Assembly: GCA_051004815.1 (NCBI GenBank)
Contig: JBPCJY010000185.1
Location: 1-64,000 of the forward strand
Direction: 5' to 3'
Source of the DNA: JBBQXY01 sp051004815
GTDB lineage: Bacteria; Chloroflexota; Ktedonobacteria; Ktedonobacterales; Ktedonobacteraceae
Length of the DNA stretch: 64,000 nucleotides
Positions 35,991-44,357 of the stretch are shown here, one piece after another (the first letter of the stretch is position 1; each line of letters begins with the position of its first letter). The notes under the pieces were generated by a model, which saw only the letters and a program-made list of their open reading frames with translations, did no database searches and was not told the origin of the DNA. The translations under genes were made by a program, and so were the position numbers.

Positions 35991-36605
35991 TTAAGCCGCA
36001 CCATGAAGAGGGGTTACATTACTGCCTTTGCGCAGTTGTGCTGCCGCCTCTTTCAAGCGTGCTTCGCTGCGTACACCAAAGCCGGGTAAGTGACGAATAC
36101 GCTGTTGATGCGCTGCCCACCACAGCTTCTCAGGCGAATCAATCCCCAACTCTTCGTACAGGCGGATGGCTGTGTGTGGCCCAACATATTCAACCGCCAT
36201 TAACGAACGTACACCCTGTGGTAGCAACGGCATACTCAGATCGTTGTAAAAGGTCATCGTTCCAGTATGCACAAGTTCTTCGATGCGAGTGCGTAATCGC
36301 TTTCCCAATCCCGGTATGGGCAATACATCGCCACGAGCTATGATTTCTGCTGCTGGCTCAACCAGGTCTAGCAGTCCACGAGCCGCGTTGCGGTATGCCT
36401 GGATGCGATAGGGGTTGCTGTTTTGAAATTCTAGCAGGTTGGCAATACCAGAGAGCACCTCGGCGATTTGCCGGTTTGTGACCATGGAGGGTATATTTAA
36501 CTCTGGCTCCAACCCTGGTAAGACCGATTGTACCGGCCTACGACTCGATGGTCGTGGCACCGAAGGAAGAATATGTATAGTTTGTGTGAGTTGCATAATG
36601 CTCAT
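35991..36605 (-). CDS. Helix-hairpin-helix protein resembling the PolX N-terminal domain
   Basis: A 204-residue protein. Residues about 43-110 match the HhH_8-type 8-kDa domain of DNA polymerase beta/X (NRQIAEVLSGIANLLEFQNSNPYRIQAYRNAAR, quoted in part as NPYRIQAYRNAAR), followed by the HhH motif LPIPGLGKRLRTRI. A second HhH-like unit, HLPGFGVRSEARL, closes the protein. The polymerase palm and PHP parts are absent, so it is not a full PolX. It probably binds DNA non-specifically at gaps or ends. The ATG at 36605 is preceded by GAAAGGGG at long spacing; the next ATG at 36596 is an alternative. Confidence 0.8.
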   Translation of the reverse strand: MSIMQLTQTIHILPSVPRPSSRRPVQSVLPGLEPELNIPSMVTNRQIAEVLSGIANLLEFQNSNPYRIQAYRNAARGLLDLVEPAAEIIARGDVLPIPGLGKRLRTRIEELVHTGTMTFYNDLSMPLLPQGVRSLMAVEYVGPHTAIRLYEELGIDSPEKLWWAAHQQRIRHLPGFGVRSEARLKEAAAQLRKGSNVTPLHGAA

Positions 36606-36770
36606 AGTAACTGGCCCCTTTCCTGGAATGGGCGAAATCTTAATAAATCTGTTGATGTGGAACGATATAAAATGACGAAATAGGGCTTAGTTAGTGTTAA
36701 AAATACATTGAATTCATGTTCTAATTATAGCACAGAACACGCGTAATGTCAAATAAAAAAGCAAGAGTTC

Positions 36771-36911
36771 AGACATTTGGAGAGAAGCCTGTCCGTGAGC
36801 GGACTGGAGAGGGATTCGGCCTGTCATTCTGAGCGCAGCGAAGAATCTCTCGCTCGCCCAGGTGCAGATTCTTCGCTGCGCTCAGAATGACAGGCTTATC
36901 TCCAAATGTCT
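36771..36911. repeat. Nested palindromes of dispersed-repeat type
   Basis: Outer arms 36771-36793 and 36889-36911 (AGACATTTGGAGA...) are inverted with one mismatch. Inside, 36820-36848 and 36866-36894 form a perfect 29-bp inverted repeat (CCTGTCATTCTGAGCGCAGC...). The inner unit resembles dispersed intergenic repeats seen in many environmental bacterial genomes. No ORF runs through it. It may be a MITE-like insertion, as the gap here is unusually long (371 bases). Confidence 0.65.
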
Positions 36912-36966
36912 GGCAAGAGTTACAGCTGGTGGCGACGCTGTCAGCCACCAGCTGTAACTCTTGCCA
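36911..36966. terminator. 23-bp perfect palindrome after the PT-rich lipoprotein gene
   Basis: Arms 36911-36933 and 36944-36966 are exactly complementary around a 10-base loop. It lies 10 bases beyond the stop of the lipoprotein gene at 36977 and shares its outer base with the repeat at 36771-36911. Confidence 0.7.
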
Positions 36967-36976
36967 GGGCTGTTGT

Positions 36977-37573
36977 TCAACACACCCAGGAGGTACTGTG
37001 CGTATTGATTGGCCCGTGGAAGAAGAAAAGACCAGGACCGCAGACACCGGCTGGAACGCTAATTCTTACAAGAACACTTTGTCCGGGGCCAAGCACGGAA
37101 CCAGCGGGGCTGAAACCAATGCCAGACAGGTTCGTGGTGGCAAACCAGTGCAGCTTACTCTGTGCGCTGGCTAAAGAACTCACAACTACTTCGCAGACAA
37201 AGCCTCCCGCGGACGTTTTAGTGCAGTCAGCGTGTCCGCTCAATCCCATCGGTCGCAGTTCAAGTTCCGCCGGTGATGCGGTAACAGGTGTTGGAGTAGG
37301 CGTTGCTACCGCTGGTTGTACCGCTTTTGGCGTAGGTGTTGGGGTTAGTGTTGGCTTGGGTGTTGGAGCCAACGTCGGACTTGGCGTTGGGATAAGTACC
37401 TGTGTTGGCGTAGGTGTGGGTGTCGTTTGTACCGCAGTGGTCGATGTACCGCAGGCCGCAATGAGAATGCTGATAAGGGCTATACAAAGACCAATGACTA
37501 TCATTTTTCTTTGCGTTGCCGTTGACAGGTTCTTTGTCAAAGTGAATAGCTCACGAAATGTATCGTGTAACAT
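36977..37573 (-). CDS. Lipoprotein with PT-rich stalk and small C-terminal domain
   Basis: A 198-residue predicted lipoprotein. The signal sequence (about 21-40) ends in the lipobox LIAAC (Cys41). It is followed by a Thr/Pro-rich stalk (PTPTPTQ..., about 50-100) and a C-terminal beta-like domain of about 95 residues with three cysteines. Stalks of this kind lift a domain off the membrane in Chloroflexota and Firmicutes. I cannot name the end domain; HWFATTNLSGIGFSPAGSVL resembles short Ig-like modules used as spacers. The start at 37573 lies ahead of the signal segment; Met24 is an alternative. Confidence 0.7.
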   Translation of the reverse strand: MLHDTFRELFTLTKNLSTATQRKMIVIGLCIALISILIAACGTSTTAVQTTPTPTPTQVLIPTPSPTLAPTPKPTLTPTPTPKAVQPAVATPTPTPVTASPAELELRPMGLSGHADCTKTSAGGFVCEVVVSSLASAQSKLHWFATTNLSGIGFSPAGSVLGPGQSVLVRISVPAGVCGPGLFFFHGPINTHSTSWVC

Positions 37574-37863
37574 AATAATCCTTCCGTTTTTTGAATGGTG
37601 GTAGAACAGTAATCATGCAAACGTGCTTTCTTAGCAAGAAGAGGTAGGTAGAAGTTTATAATCCACATAATGAAACAAAGGTAGAAATTAGTGAGCCGAT
37701 ACAAACGTATAACAGCACACAAAGCTTGATAATGTGCAGGTGTGTACTCTCTTAGAAACATACGTGGTGGGTTACAGATCAGTCTTACCTGCTGGCAACA
37801 CTTCTTATCCTGGAATACATAGTAGTTTATTGCCAGCGTTATGACAGGAGAATGCCCCGGTCC
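37574..37863. other. Intergenic region, mostly without recognisable features
   Basis: This 290-base gap lies between two minus-strand genes. Near its right end GCTGGCAA (37791-37798) and TTGCCAGC (37830-37837) can form an 8-bp stem, a weak candidate terminator for the oxidoreductase that ends at 37864. Otherwise I see nothing. Confidence 0.35.
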
Positions 37864-39297
37864 TCACATCAGTTGTAAGGCAGCTTGAGCGGCAAAGAAG
37901 CCACAGAGACCATGCACACCACCTCCTGGCGGTGTAGATGAGGAGCAGAGATAGATGTGCTTATTCGGAGTTGTATAAGGTGATAGACGCGCCGTAGGGC
38001 GAGTAAAAAGCTGCCACATGTCCTGTATGCCGCCATTGATGTCGCCGCCAATGTAATTGGCATTGTACTGTTCTAGTGCCGCGGGCGGCATGACGTGTTT
38101 TGCCAGGATGAGGTCGCGGAAGCCTGGGGCAAAGCGTTCGATTTGTGCTTCGATGCGCCCTGTCATATCAAAGGTTGAGCCGTTGGGAACATGGCAATAT
38201 ACCCAGGCGGTGTGCTTTCCAACAGGTGCTCTGGTCGGATCGAAAAGGCTATGTTGTGCGACCAGGAGAAATGGTTTTTCCGCGTGTTGACCGTGAGACA
38301 TCGCATATTCTGAGGCCGCAATCTCCGGCAGTGTGCCACCTACATGCACTGTTGCCGCACGCATGCATTCGTGTGCTTTCCAGGGAATGGGGCCAGCGAG
38401 CGCGTAATCGACCTTGAACACACCTGGGCCATAACGATAGCGTTCCAACTGCCATCGATAGCTGTCCGGCAATTGTGAGCCAGCGATCCGTAAGAGTTGC
38501 TGCGGGGTTACATCAAAGAAATAGACGTGTGCGGATGGCAGATCAGCAAAAGAGGTGATTTCAACACCTGTTACGATCTCACCCCCCAATGATTGCAGAT
38601 AACTGGCCAGCGCATCGCTGATTTTTTGCGCACCGCTACGGGGAAAAGGCCAACCAACGGCATGAGCAGAAATGCCCAGGGCTAATCCAAAAGCGGCACT
38701 GGGCGATTGCTCCAACGGAAGCATTGAATGCGCTCCAAGCCCCGCGAAAAGCGCACGCGTACGCTCACCTTCAAAATGCGTTTGTGCAAACCCGCTGGCC
38801 GAACGAATAGCCTTTAGCCCGAAACCTGCCAGTATAAAAGGGTGCTTTACTATGACACCAGGCCGTAGAGGCCCAAGAAACGCATCGACAATCTCCGGCC
38901 AATGTGCCAACAGAGGTGCCATCAACCTTTGATACCTTGCGGCATCACCATCCAGCGTAGCGATGGTCTCGGCAATTGAACGTTTCAACACCATCGCCGT
39001 TCCATCATCCAACGGATGCGCAACCTCGGATGGTGGGTATATCCATTCGACGCCATATTGTTCCAAGGGAACGCTGCGCATAAAAGGTGAAGCGACACCC
39101 AGCGGATGAATGGCCGAGCACACATCATGCACAAAACCTGGCAACGTCAGTTCTTTTGAACGGCAGCCACCTCCTACAGTATCCCTGGCCTCATAGACAC
39201 ATACCGAATGCCCTGCACGAGCCATAGTAATAGCAGCTGCCAGCCCATTCGGCCCCGAACCAATGACGATAGCGTCATACCTATTACGTGTTGACAT
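37864..39297 (-). CDS. Phytoene-desaturase-like FAD-dependent oxidoreductase
   Basis: A 477-residue flavoprotein of the carotenoid isomerase/phytoene desaturase/PYROXD2 group. The dinucleotide motif AIVIGSGPNGLAAAITMARAG followed by VYEARDTVGGGCRS binds FAD at the N-terminus; the C-terminal YLCSSSTPPGGGVHGLCG is the second FAD contact typical of this group. The substrate is not defined; it may desaturate or isomerise an isoprenoid. Start 39297 begins right at the FAD domain; 24 more codons in the longer reading look non-conserved. No phytoene synthase is adjacent, but an isoprenoid reductase-like gene lies at 42631. Confidence 0.85.
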   Translation of the reverse strand: MSTRNRYDAIVIGSGPNGLAAAITMARAGHSVCVYEARDTVGGGCRSKELTLPGFVHDVCSAIHPLGVASPFMRSVPLEQYGVEWIYPPSEVAHPLDDGTAMVLKRSIAETIATLDGDAARYQRLMAPLLAHWPEIVDAFLGPLRPGVIVKHPFILAGFGLKAIRSASGFAQTHFEGERTRALFAGLGAHSMLPLEQSPSAAFGLALGISAHAVGWPFPRSGAQKISDALASYLQSLGGEIVTGVEITSFADLPSAHVYFFDVTPQQLLRIAGSQLPDSYRWQLERYRYGPGVFKVDYALAGPIPWKAHECMRAATVHVGGTLPEIAASEYAMSHGQHAEKPFLLVAQHSLFDPTRAPVGKHTAWVYCHVPNGSTFDMTGRIEAQIERFAPGFRDLILAKHVMPPAALEQYNANYIGGDINGGIQDMWQLFTRPTARLSPYTTPNKHIYLCSSSTPPGGGVHGLCGFFAAQAALQLM

Positions 39298-39563
39298 AAA
39301 ACTACAGCATTTCCTATAAAAGCTAATCACATGCGACGCTGCATCAGCATATAGCATACCTTGCACCATCTACATCATAAAGCGTTTGGCTGCATTATGC
39401 TAGATGCTTTGTATGCTCATCGGGTCATTTGCCTTATTTCAAGTGCTATACTGTCCCACGGGCTGCGCAACGAGCTGAGGAGAGCGGAAAAGATGCCCTG
39501 TCATGCGGCTTGAAGAGGCTTTGCTCTCATTGACCAGCAACGATCAGCGGCTTCTCTCCTCTA
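39298..39563. other. Intergenic region with a small uncertain ORF
   Basis: This 266-base gap carries GTGCTATACTG, -10-like, near 39450. A 31-codon plus-strand ORF (39503-39598, starting MRLEEALLSLTSNDQRLL) overlaps the end of the truncated gene beyond. It has a weak ribosome site and may be a gene remnant. Confidence 0.25.
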
Positions 39564-40358
39564 TTACCGAAATTCGCTCTCGGTTAAATCCGTATTGACC
39601 CCTGCGGCGGCCCGACTTCCCGCGGCGGCCGCGATGATCAGTTGATGAGGGACAGCCACTGAGACATCACCTGCGGCATACACACCTGGAACTGTCGTTC
39701 TCCCCAAGGGATCAGTGACGATTCCCCCCATGACATTCATCTCACAGCCGAGTACTTCGCCAAAAGGCGAAGCCTGGAGCAACTGGGAGGCGACAAAACC
39801 GCCTTCACGGCTCCTCTCTTCCTGTGTGGCAAACACGATCCGCTCTAGCTGCCCATGCTTTCCAACAAGAGCGGTAATACGATCTTCCACTACCTGAATC
39901 CCTTTCTTGCGCAACGTTTCTCGTTGTGCTTCAGTGAGCATCTGATGGCCATTCGTACAGATGGGCAAGTCGTGACTCCAATTCCAGACGATTTTGGCCA
40001 TATGGAAAGCCTGTTGTCCTTCTTCTGCGATCACGACAAGGGGCTTCTCCTTGAGTTCCCATCCATCGCAGTAGGGGCAGCTAAACACACTTTTCCCGTA
40101 ATAGTCATGCAAACCATCTATCGTGGGAAGAATCTCTTTGAGACCGGTGGCAAGCAAGACTGTCTTTGCGGAGAGCATATCCCTTTTCTCCGTTGTGATC
40201 TCAAAAGAAGCATCAGCATGGCGAATAGCAGTGATGCGGATCTGCCGGATTTCCACCGATTTCTTTTTTCGAGAGCGTGCTTTCCATTTTGAGGATGCGT
40301 GCGCAATTTTCGCCTTTTTACAACCTCGTTGCGCAACCCGTGGGACTGTGGAACACAA
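39564..40358 (-). pseudogene. N-terminally truncated thioredoxin-reductase-like gene
   Basis: A 264-codon stretch. From about residue 34 (SVEIRQIRITAI) it follows the thioredoxin reductase/AhpF-like flavoprotein pattern: TVLLATGLKEILP, the redox pair Cys-Pro-Tyr-Cys in FSCPYCDGWE, and the FAD-contact end GVYAAGDVSVAVPHQLIIAAAAG. The whole first FAD-binding segment with its GxGxxG motif is missing; the preceding 33 codons (rich in Lys and Arg) are unrelated. The reading opens at a TTG without ribosome site. It is most likely a broken gene cut at its 5' end near 40260. Confidence 0.7.
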
Positions 40359-40448
40359 AGAACAGTAGTTCAGCTTGCATTGCTGAACGAAAAAGATGCA
40401 TAATCCACAAGTGAAATCTGAGCTTTTTGTGCTAAGGAGTTACCTGGT

Positions 40449-41471
40449 ATGGCTTATCCTACTATGGCTTATCGTGCCACCTGTGTTTCCCAGGACCCAC
40501 TTGACTATTTCCTCAATAATACAGACAAAACATCCCATCTACGTGTCTCCGATATCGTATTACGCGAAAACAAAAGCCCAAAAGAAGTCTTTGCTCACCT
40601 CATCCGCTTGGCTACGAATAGTAAATGGAGCCATTCTGCCCTCCTCTATCTGATTAGCGACCCTGCGAAGGGCTATGATAATACCTTTTTGATTGAGGCA
40701 CTGACTAAAGGCATCCATATCACCAGTTGGCGCAATGAAGTTGTGCCTTTTCACCAGTTTACCGTTGGTATTAAACGACCAACGCTGGATTGGTATACCG
40801 AAACACCGTATGAGGCTTCTAAGCATAATCCGCGTGATCCAGAAGACACCTTCGGCATTGACTTTTTACGCCATGTGCGCGGCATCGCGATGGATCAGTT
40901 TAATGGCTTATTCGACCACAAAACGGTGTTTGAGCTGGCATCATTGTATATTGAGCGCGTGGCTCGCCGGCATATTTCCGCCGTTCCCCAGGTAGCGGAG
41001 GCGGCTGATGCGGTCGGCAACCTCTTTAAGAAATGGGACGAGTCCTCCAGTTCTAAAACAAATATCGCTCGTTTCGTCTGTAGTGGCCTCGTACAATACA
41101 GCTTTTTCTGGGCATTACGTATGCGTATAATCAACGACCTTGCCATTCCCGAAAACAGTGAGGCGGCATTGAGCAATCTGAACAATCTGCACCGTGTCAT
41201 CTTCCGCGAAGACCCCGATGGCGTCATCGACGCGTATCTGAAAGATATCAAATCTGGCAAACTGAATATTGCTGACGATGTGCCGGATGATGTTATCGAC
41301 CTGCTCAAAACCGCTACCCCTGCTGACTTCAATAATAGCGATAACCTTGCTTGGCACTATGTTATACGCGAAGGTACTGTCTGGAAAGTTGACAAAGCTC
41401 CTGAAGGGTATGAGCCAGAAAGCAAAGATGAGTTGATTGTTTTAGAGATGGTGCAACCCGAGCATAGCTAG
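40449..41471 (+). CDS. Permuted papain-like (YiiX/YaeF-type) hydrolase, first of a tandem pair
   Basis: A 340-residue protein. The pattern fits the permuted NlpC/P60-like fold, where the catalytic His comes before the Cys: His62 in KWSHSALLYL, Glu83 in FLIEALTKG, and Cys211 in RFVCSGLVQYSF. Relatives such as YiiX are thought to cleave amide or thioester bonds, some on lipids or peptidoglycan fragments; the substrate is unknown. The middle and C-terminal regions (LSNLNNLHRVIF, ATPADFNNSDNLAWHYVI) are shared with the next gene. No signal peptide is visible, so it should be cytosolic. The start has AAGGAG 8 bases upstream. Confidence 0.7.
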   Translation: MAYPTMAYRATCVSQDPLDYFLNNTDKTSHLRVSDIVLRENKSPKEVFAHLIRLATNSKWSHSALLYLISDPAKGYDNTFLIEALTKGIHITSWRNEVVPFHQFTVGIKRPTLDWYTETPYEASKHNPRDPEDTFGIDFLRHVRGIAMDQFNGLFDHKTVFELASLYIERVARRHISAVPQVAEAADAVGNLFKKWDESSSSKTNIARFVCSGLVQYSFFWALRMRIINDLAIPENSEAALSNLNNLHRVIFREDPDGVIDAYLKDIKSGKLNIADDVPDDVIDLLKTATPADFNNSDNLAWHYVIREGTVWKVDKAPEGYEPESKDELIVLEMVQPEHS

Positions 41472-41609
41472 TCGTGTCCCACCTCATTCCTCTTATGCAT
41501 TGCTGTAAGCAATGAGGCAACAAAAAGCATATTTTCCTACTTGCAAATTATAGGTCAGTAGTGGATACTGTTGTGGTATTTGTTGCTTTAACGTGAAAGG
41601 ATGTGGTCT

Positions 41610-42602
41610 ATGGCCTATCGTGCAATTCATCTTTCCAATGACCCAATAGCCTATTTTCTACAACAAAGCGATGAGGGGCCTCATTTACGTGTTTCAGATG
41701 TGGTTTTGCGTGCCAACCTGAATCCCAAAGAGATTTTCAGCAGCCTCATTCGCTTTGCAACCAACAGCACCTGGAGCCATTCGGCATTGCTCTACCTGCT
41801 CAATGATCCGCCACAGGGGTTCGACAATACCTTCCTGGTAGAAGCGATGACGACGGGTGTGCGTGTCGCTAGCTGGCGCGATGAAGTCATACCTCCTGAG
41901 CAGTTTACCGTTGGTATTCGACGCCTCAATGTAGACTGGTACGCCGAGACGGCACGCGATATTGCTAAACGAGATACAGATGATCCAGAGGATGTAAAGG
42001 GCATTGCCTACCTGCGCCATATACGCGGCCTGGCATTGGACCAGATCAACCAGTTATACAATCACAATACAGTGGATGAGTTGACCGCGCTGTATATTGA
42101 ACGCGTCACCAAGCACTACAATATTCCCGTGGTCTCGCAGCTGGCTGGCGATGTTGCCAATTACTTTAAGCAGAAGGACGAGTCAGTCCTCCGTTTCATT
42201 TGTAGCGGATTGGTGCAGTACAGCTTCTTTGCCGCTCTTCGTATGCGTATCATCAATGATCTCGCGATCCCTGCCTACCATGATAGCGCAATGAGTAATC
42301 TCAGTAATCTTCACCGCGTTATCTACCATCCCGACCCAGAAGGTATTATCGCGAACTATGTGCAACAGGTACAAACGGGCAAGCTGGATATTGCAGCCCC
42401 TGTACCCGATGCCGTGTTGGATTTGCTCAAAACAACAACACCTGCCGATATCAACAACTCCACTAGCCTGGACTGGCGATATATAATACGTAAGGGGTGG
42501 GTCTGGCAGATTGATGACCAGGCTCCTGACGGCTATAAACCGCAAAGCCAGGATGAAACTGCTGTGCTGGCGTTAATGAACCCTGAACATCGTAGCAACT
42601 AA
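41610..42602 (+). CDS. Permuted papain-like hydrolase, second of a tandem pair
   Basis: A 330-residue paralogue of the preceding protein, sharing roughly 60% of residues by eye over its full length. The catalytic set is kept: His57 in TWSHSALLYL, Glu78 in FLVEAMTTG and Cys198 in RFICSGLVQYSF. The start was set at 41610 by AAAGG at good spacing and by alignment to MAYRA of the first copy, 3 codons inside the longer reading. The two genes are about 140 bases apart, with a weak hairpin between, and followed at 28 bases by the flavoprotein gene, so at least part of the set may be co-transcribed. Confidence 0.7.
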   Translation: MAYRAIHLSNDPIAYFLQQSDEGPHLRVSDVVLRANLNPKEIFSSLIRFATNSTWSHSALLYLLNDPPQGFDNTFLVEAMTTGVRVASWRDEVIPPEQFTVGIRRLNVDWYAETARDIAKRDTDDPEDVKGIAYLRHIRGLALDQINQLYNHNTVDELTALYIERVTKHYNIPVVSQLAGDVANYFKQKDESVLRFICSGLVQYSFFAALRMRIINDLAIPAYHDSAMSNLSNLHRVIYHPDPEGIIANYVQQVQTGKLDIAAPVPDAVLDLLKTTTPADINNSTSLDWRYIIRKGWVWQIDDQAPDGYKPQSQDETAVLALMNPEHRSN

Positions 42603-42630
42603 TCTCTAGCAATTGTAATGGAAGGTTTAC

Positions 42631-43878
42631 ATGTCAGAACGATGGAATGTCTTAATTGTTGGTGGTGGGCCTGCTGGCTTGGCCGCTGGTGAAGCAGCGG
42701 CTAAGCTTGGTGTACGAACGTTGATAGTGGAACGTCAGCACGAAATTGGCTATCCTATTCATACGAGTGGTGGAAGCTGGGTCAGCGATATGCAAGCACT
42801 GCACATCCCACAACATCTCTATCACCCCATCAATACAGTTTACTTTGTCTCGCCTCATCGCGAGGTTCCCCTTCATTACAATCCTGCCGTGGCTTGCGTG
42901 GTCGATGTGCGCGGACTCTATCAACACCTGGCTAGCCGGGCCGTGGCAGCCGGGGCAATACTGCGCGTCAATCACACCGTCGAGCAGACCTTGTTAGAAA
43001 ATGGGCGTGTCTGCGGTGTCACCATCAAGAATCATGTCAACGAACGCGCTCCCATACAAGCAGATGTCACCATTGATGCCAGTGGCTTTTCACGTCACGT
43101 GGGCGTGCGCTCAGAGCTGGGCAAGGCATTTCATCGTTACGGCTACGGCGCGGAATACGATATGTACGCCCCCAACTATCCGCAAGATGAGCTCTACCTG
43201 ATAATGGGTAGTGAGTTTGCCCCGCGTGGCTATGCCTGGGCCTTCCCGCGTGGCAATGGACGTGTACGCTTGGGCGTAGGCGTGCTGCATCCCGATTGCG
43301 ATGACGATGCCCGTACCTATCTAGACAGCATCATTCGCGATCTGCCACAGTTGACGGATAAATTCAAAGATGCCAGCCCAATTGAATATCATACAGGACT
43401 CTTTCCTTCCGAGGGGCCACTGGCTCGCTTTTCTCGTGATGGTCTCTTGCTGGCAGGTGACGCAGGGGGCCATGGTTCAACACTTGTTGGCGAGGGCATT
43501 CGTTTTGCCATCTACTCCGGCCAAATGGCGGGAACAGTGGCGGCGGAAGCTGTCAAAGCGGCCAATACAACGGGCGCATTCCTTGAACGCTTTGACAAGC
43601 GCTGGCGTGTACGTTTCGGGCGCGACATGGACATCTCCTACATGATTAACAAGCGCATTACGAATTATAGTGATGAGCAGTGGGATAACGCACTGGACTT
43701 GATGAAACGTCTCACTCCCGCACAGATGGCACAGGCTCTGCGCGGCGACTTTAGCGTGGGCTTGATGATGGGTATCCTGGCACGTAATCCCGGACTCATT
43801 GCCACCGGCGGCAAGAAGTTCCTCGATGTACTAATGGAGCGTGCTAATAAGCCAGCATTGCAAACAGCTGAAAGTTAA
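42631..43878 (+). CDS. Geranylgeranyl-reductase-family FAD-dependent oxidoreductase
   Basis: A 415-residue flavoprotein. NVLIVGGGPAGLAAGEAAAKLG is the FAD Rossmann motif, followed by the acidic strand LIVERQHEIGYPIHTSGG; RDGLLLAGDAGGHGSTLVGEGI is the second FAD site of the geranylgeranyl reductase/UbiH superfamily. Members reduce isoprenoid chains (chlorophyll or archaeal-type lipids) or hydroxylate quinones and aromatic compounds. Here a role in lipid or quinone side-chain saturation is possible but not proved. It follows the permuted-papain pair at 28 bases, and a mycoredoxin gene lies downstream. Confidence 0.85.
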   Translation: MSERWNVLIVGGGPAGLAAGEAAAKLGVRTLIVERQHEIGYPIHTSGGSWVSDMQALHIPQHLYHPINTVYFVSPHREVPLHYNPAVACVVDVRGLYQHLASRAVAAGAILRVNHTVEQTLLENGRVCGVTIKNHVNERAPIQADVTIDASGFSRHVGVRSELGKAFHRYGYGAEYDMYAPNYPQDELYLIMGSEFAPRGYAWAFPRGNGRVRLGVGVLHPDCDDDARTYLDSIIRDLPQLTDKFKDASPIEYHTGLFPSEGPLARFSRDGLLLAGDAGGHGSTLVGEGIRFAIYSGQMAGTVAAEAVKAANTTGAFLERFDKRWRVRFGRDMDISYMINKRITNYSDEQWDNALDLMKRLTPAQMAQALRGDFSVGLMMGILARNPGLIATGGKKFLDVLMERANKPALQTAES

Positions 43879-43990
43879 GCTACGGATATTCCCTTCGATA
43901 CCAACCGAGCAGGAATATTCTGCACGCAACAGGTGTTGCAATATATAGACGGACAAACATATCTTATCTCAGCATTTGAAGGAGCTATCT

Positions 43991-44263
43991 GTGCAGGATC
44001 CAATTTCACAACCTATCACCAAACAAGAAACTATCAAGATGTATGCCACCACATGGTGCGGCGATTGCCGTATGGCGAAACGCTGGTTTGATTCCCATGA
44101 CGTCCCCTACGAGTATATCAACATTGAAGAGGACGACCGCGCTGCTGCATACGTGGTGCGCGTGAATAAAGGCATGCAAAGGGTGCCAACTATCGTTTTC
44201 CCCGATGGCTCAGTACTGGTTGAACCAAGTTCACGCGAACTTGCGCAAAAATTCGCGCAATAA
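43991..44263 (+). CDS. Mycoredoxin/glutaredoxin-family protein
   Basis: A 90-residue thioredoxin-fold protein. The active site is Cys23-Gly-Asp-Cys26 in MYATTWCGDCRMAKRW, followed by the cis-proline strand MQRVPTIVFPDGSVLVEPS. This is the mycoredoxin/NrdH-like branch, which reduces mixed disulfides with low-molecular-weight thiols or receives electrons from thioredoxin reductase. The GTG start at 43991 has GGAG 7 bases upstream; the TTG read 5 codons earlier has no ribosome site. An intrinsic terminator follows at 44301. Confidence 0.88.
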   Translation: MQDPISQPITKQETIKMYATTWCGDCRMAKRWFDSHDVPYEYINIEEDDRAAAYVVRVNKGMQRVPTIVFPDGSVLVEPSSRELAQKFAQ

Positions 44264-44300
44264 TACCTGGATAGAAGATACTTTCTCCCATGAAGGTGTT

Positions 44301-44331
44301 ATGCCCCCATCTTCTCGGTGGGGGCATTTTT
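44301..44331 (+). terminator. Intrinsic terminator after the mycoredoxin gene
   Basis: ATGCCCCCA (44301-44309) and TGGGGGCAT (44319-44327) form a 9-bp GC-rich stem followed by TTTTT. Classical form. Confidence 0.92.
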
Positions 44332-44357
44332 CTTAATATTTATTAGGGAGGCAGACT

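Noticed and set aside
39503..39598. 31-codon plus-strand ORF with protein-like sequence
   Set aside because: Weak ribosome site and too short to judge; kept only as part of the note on the broken reductase gene.
41482..41517. Hairpin between the two permuted papain-like genes as a terminator
   Set aside because: Two short alternative stems and no T run; too weak to call.
43976..43990. Earlier TTG start for the mycoredoxin
   Set aside because: It overlaps the GGAG ribosome site of the GTG start at 43991.
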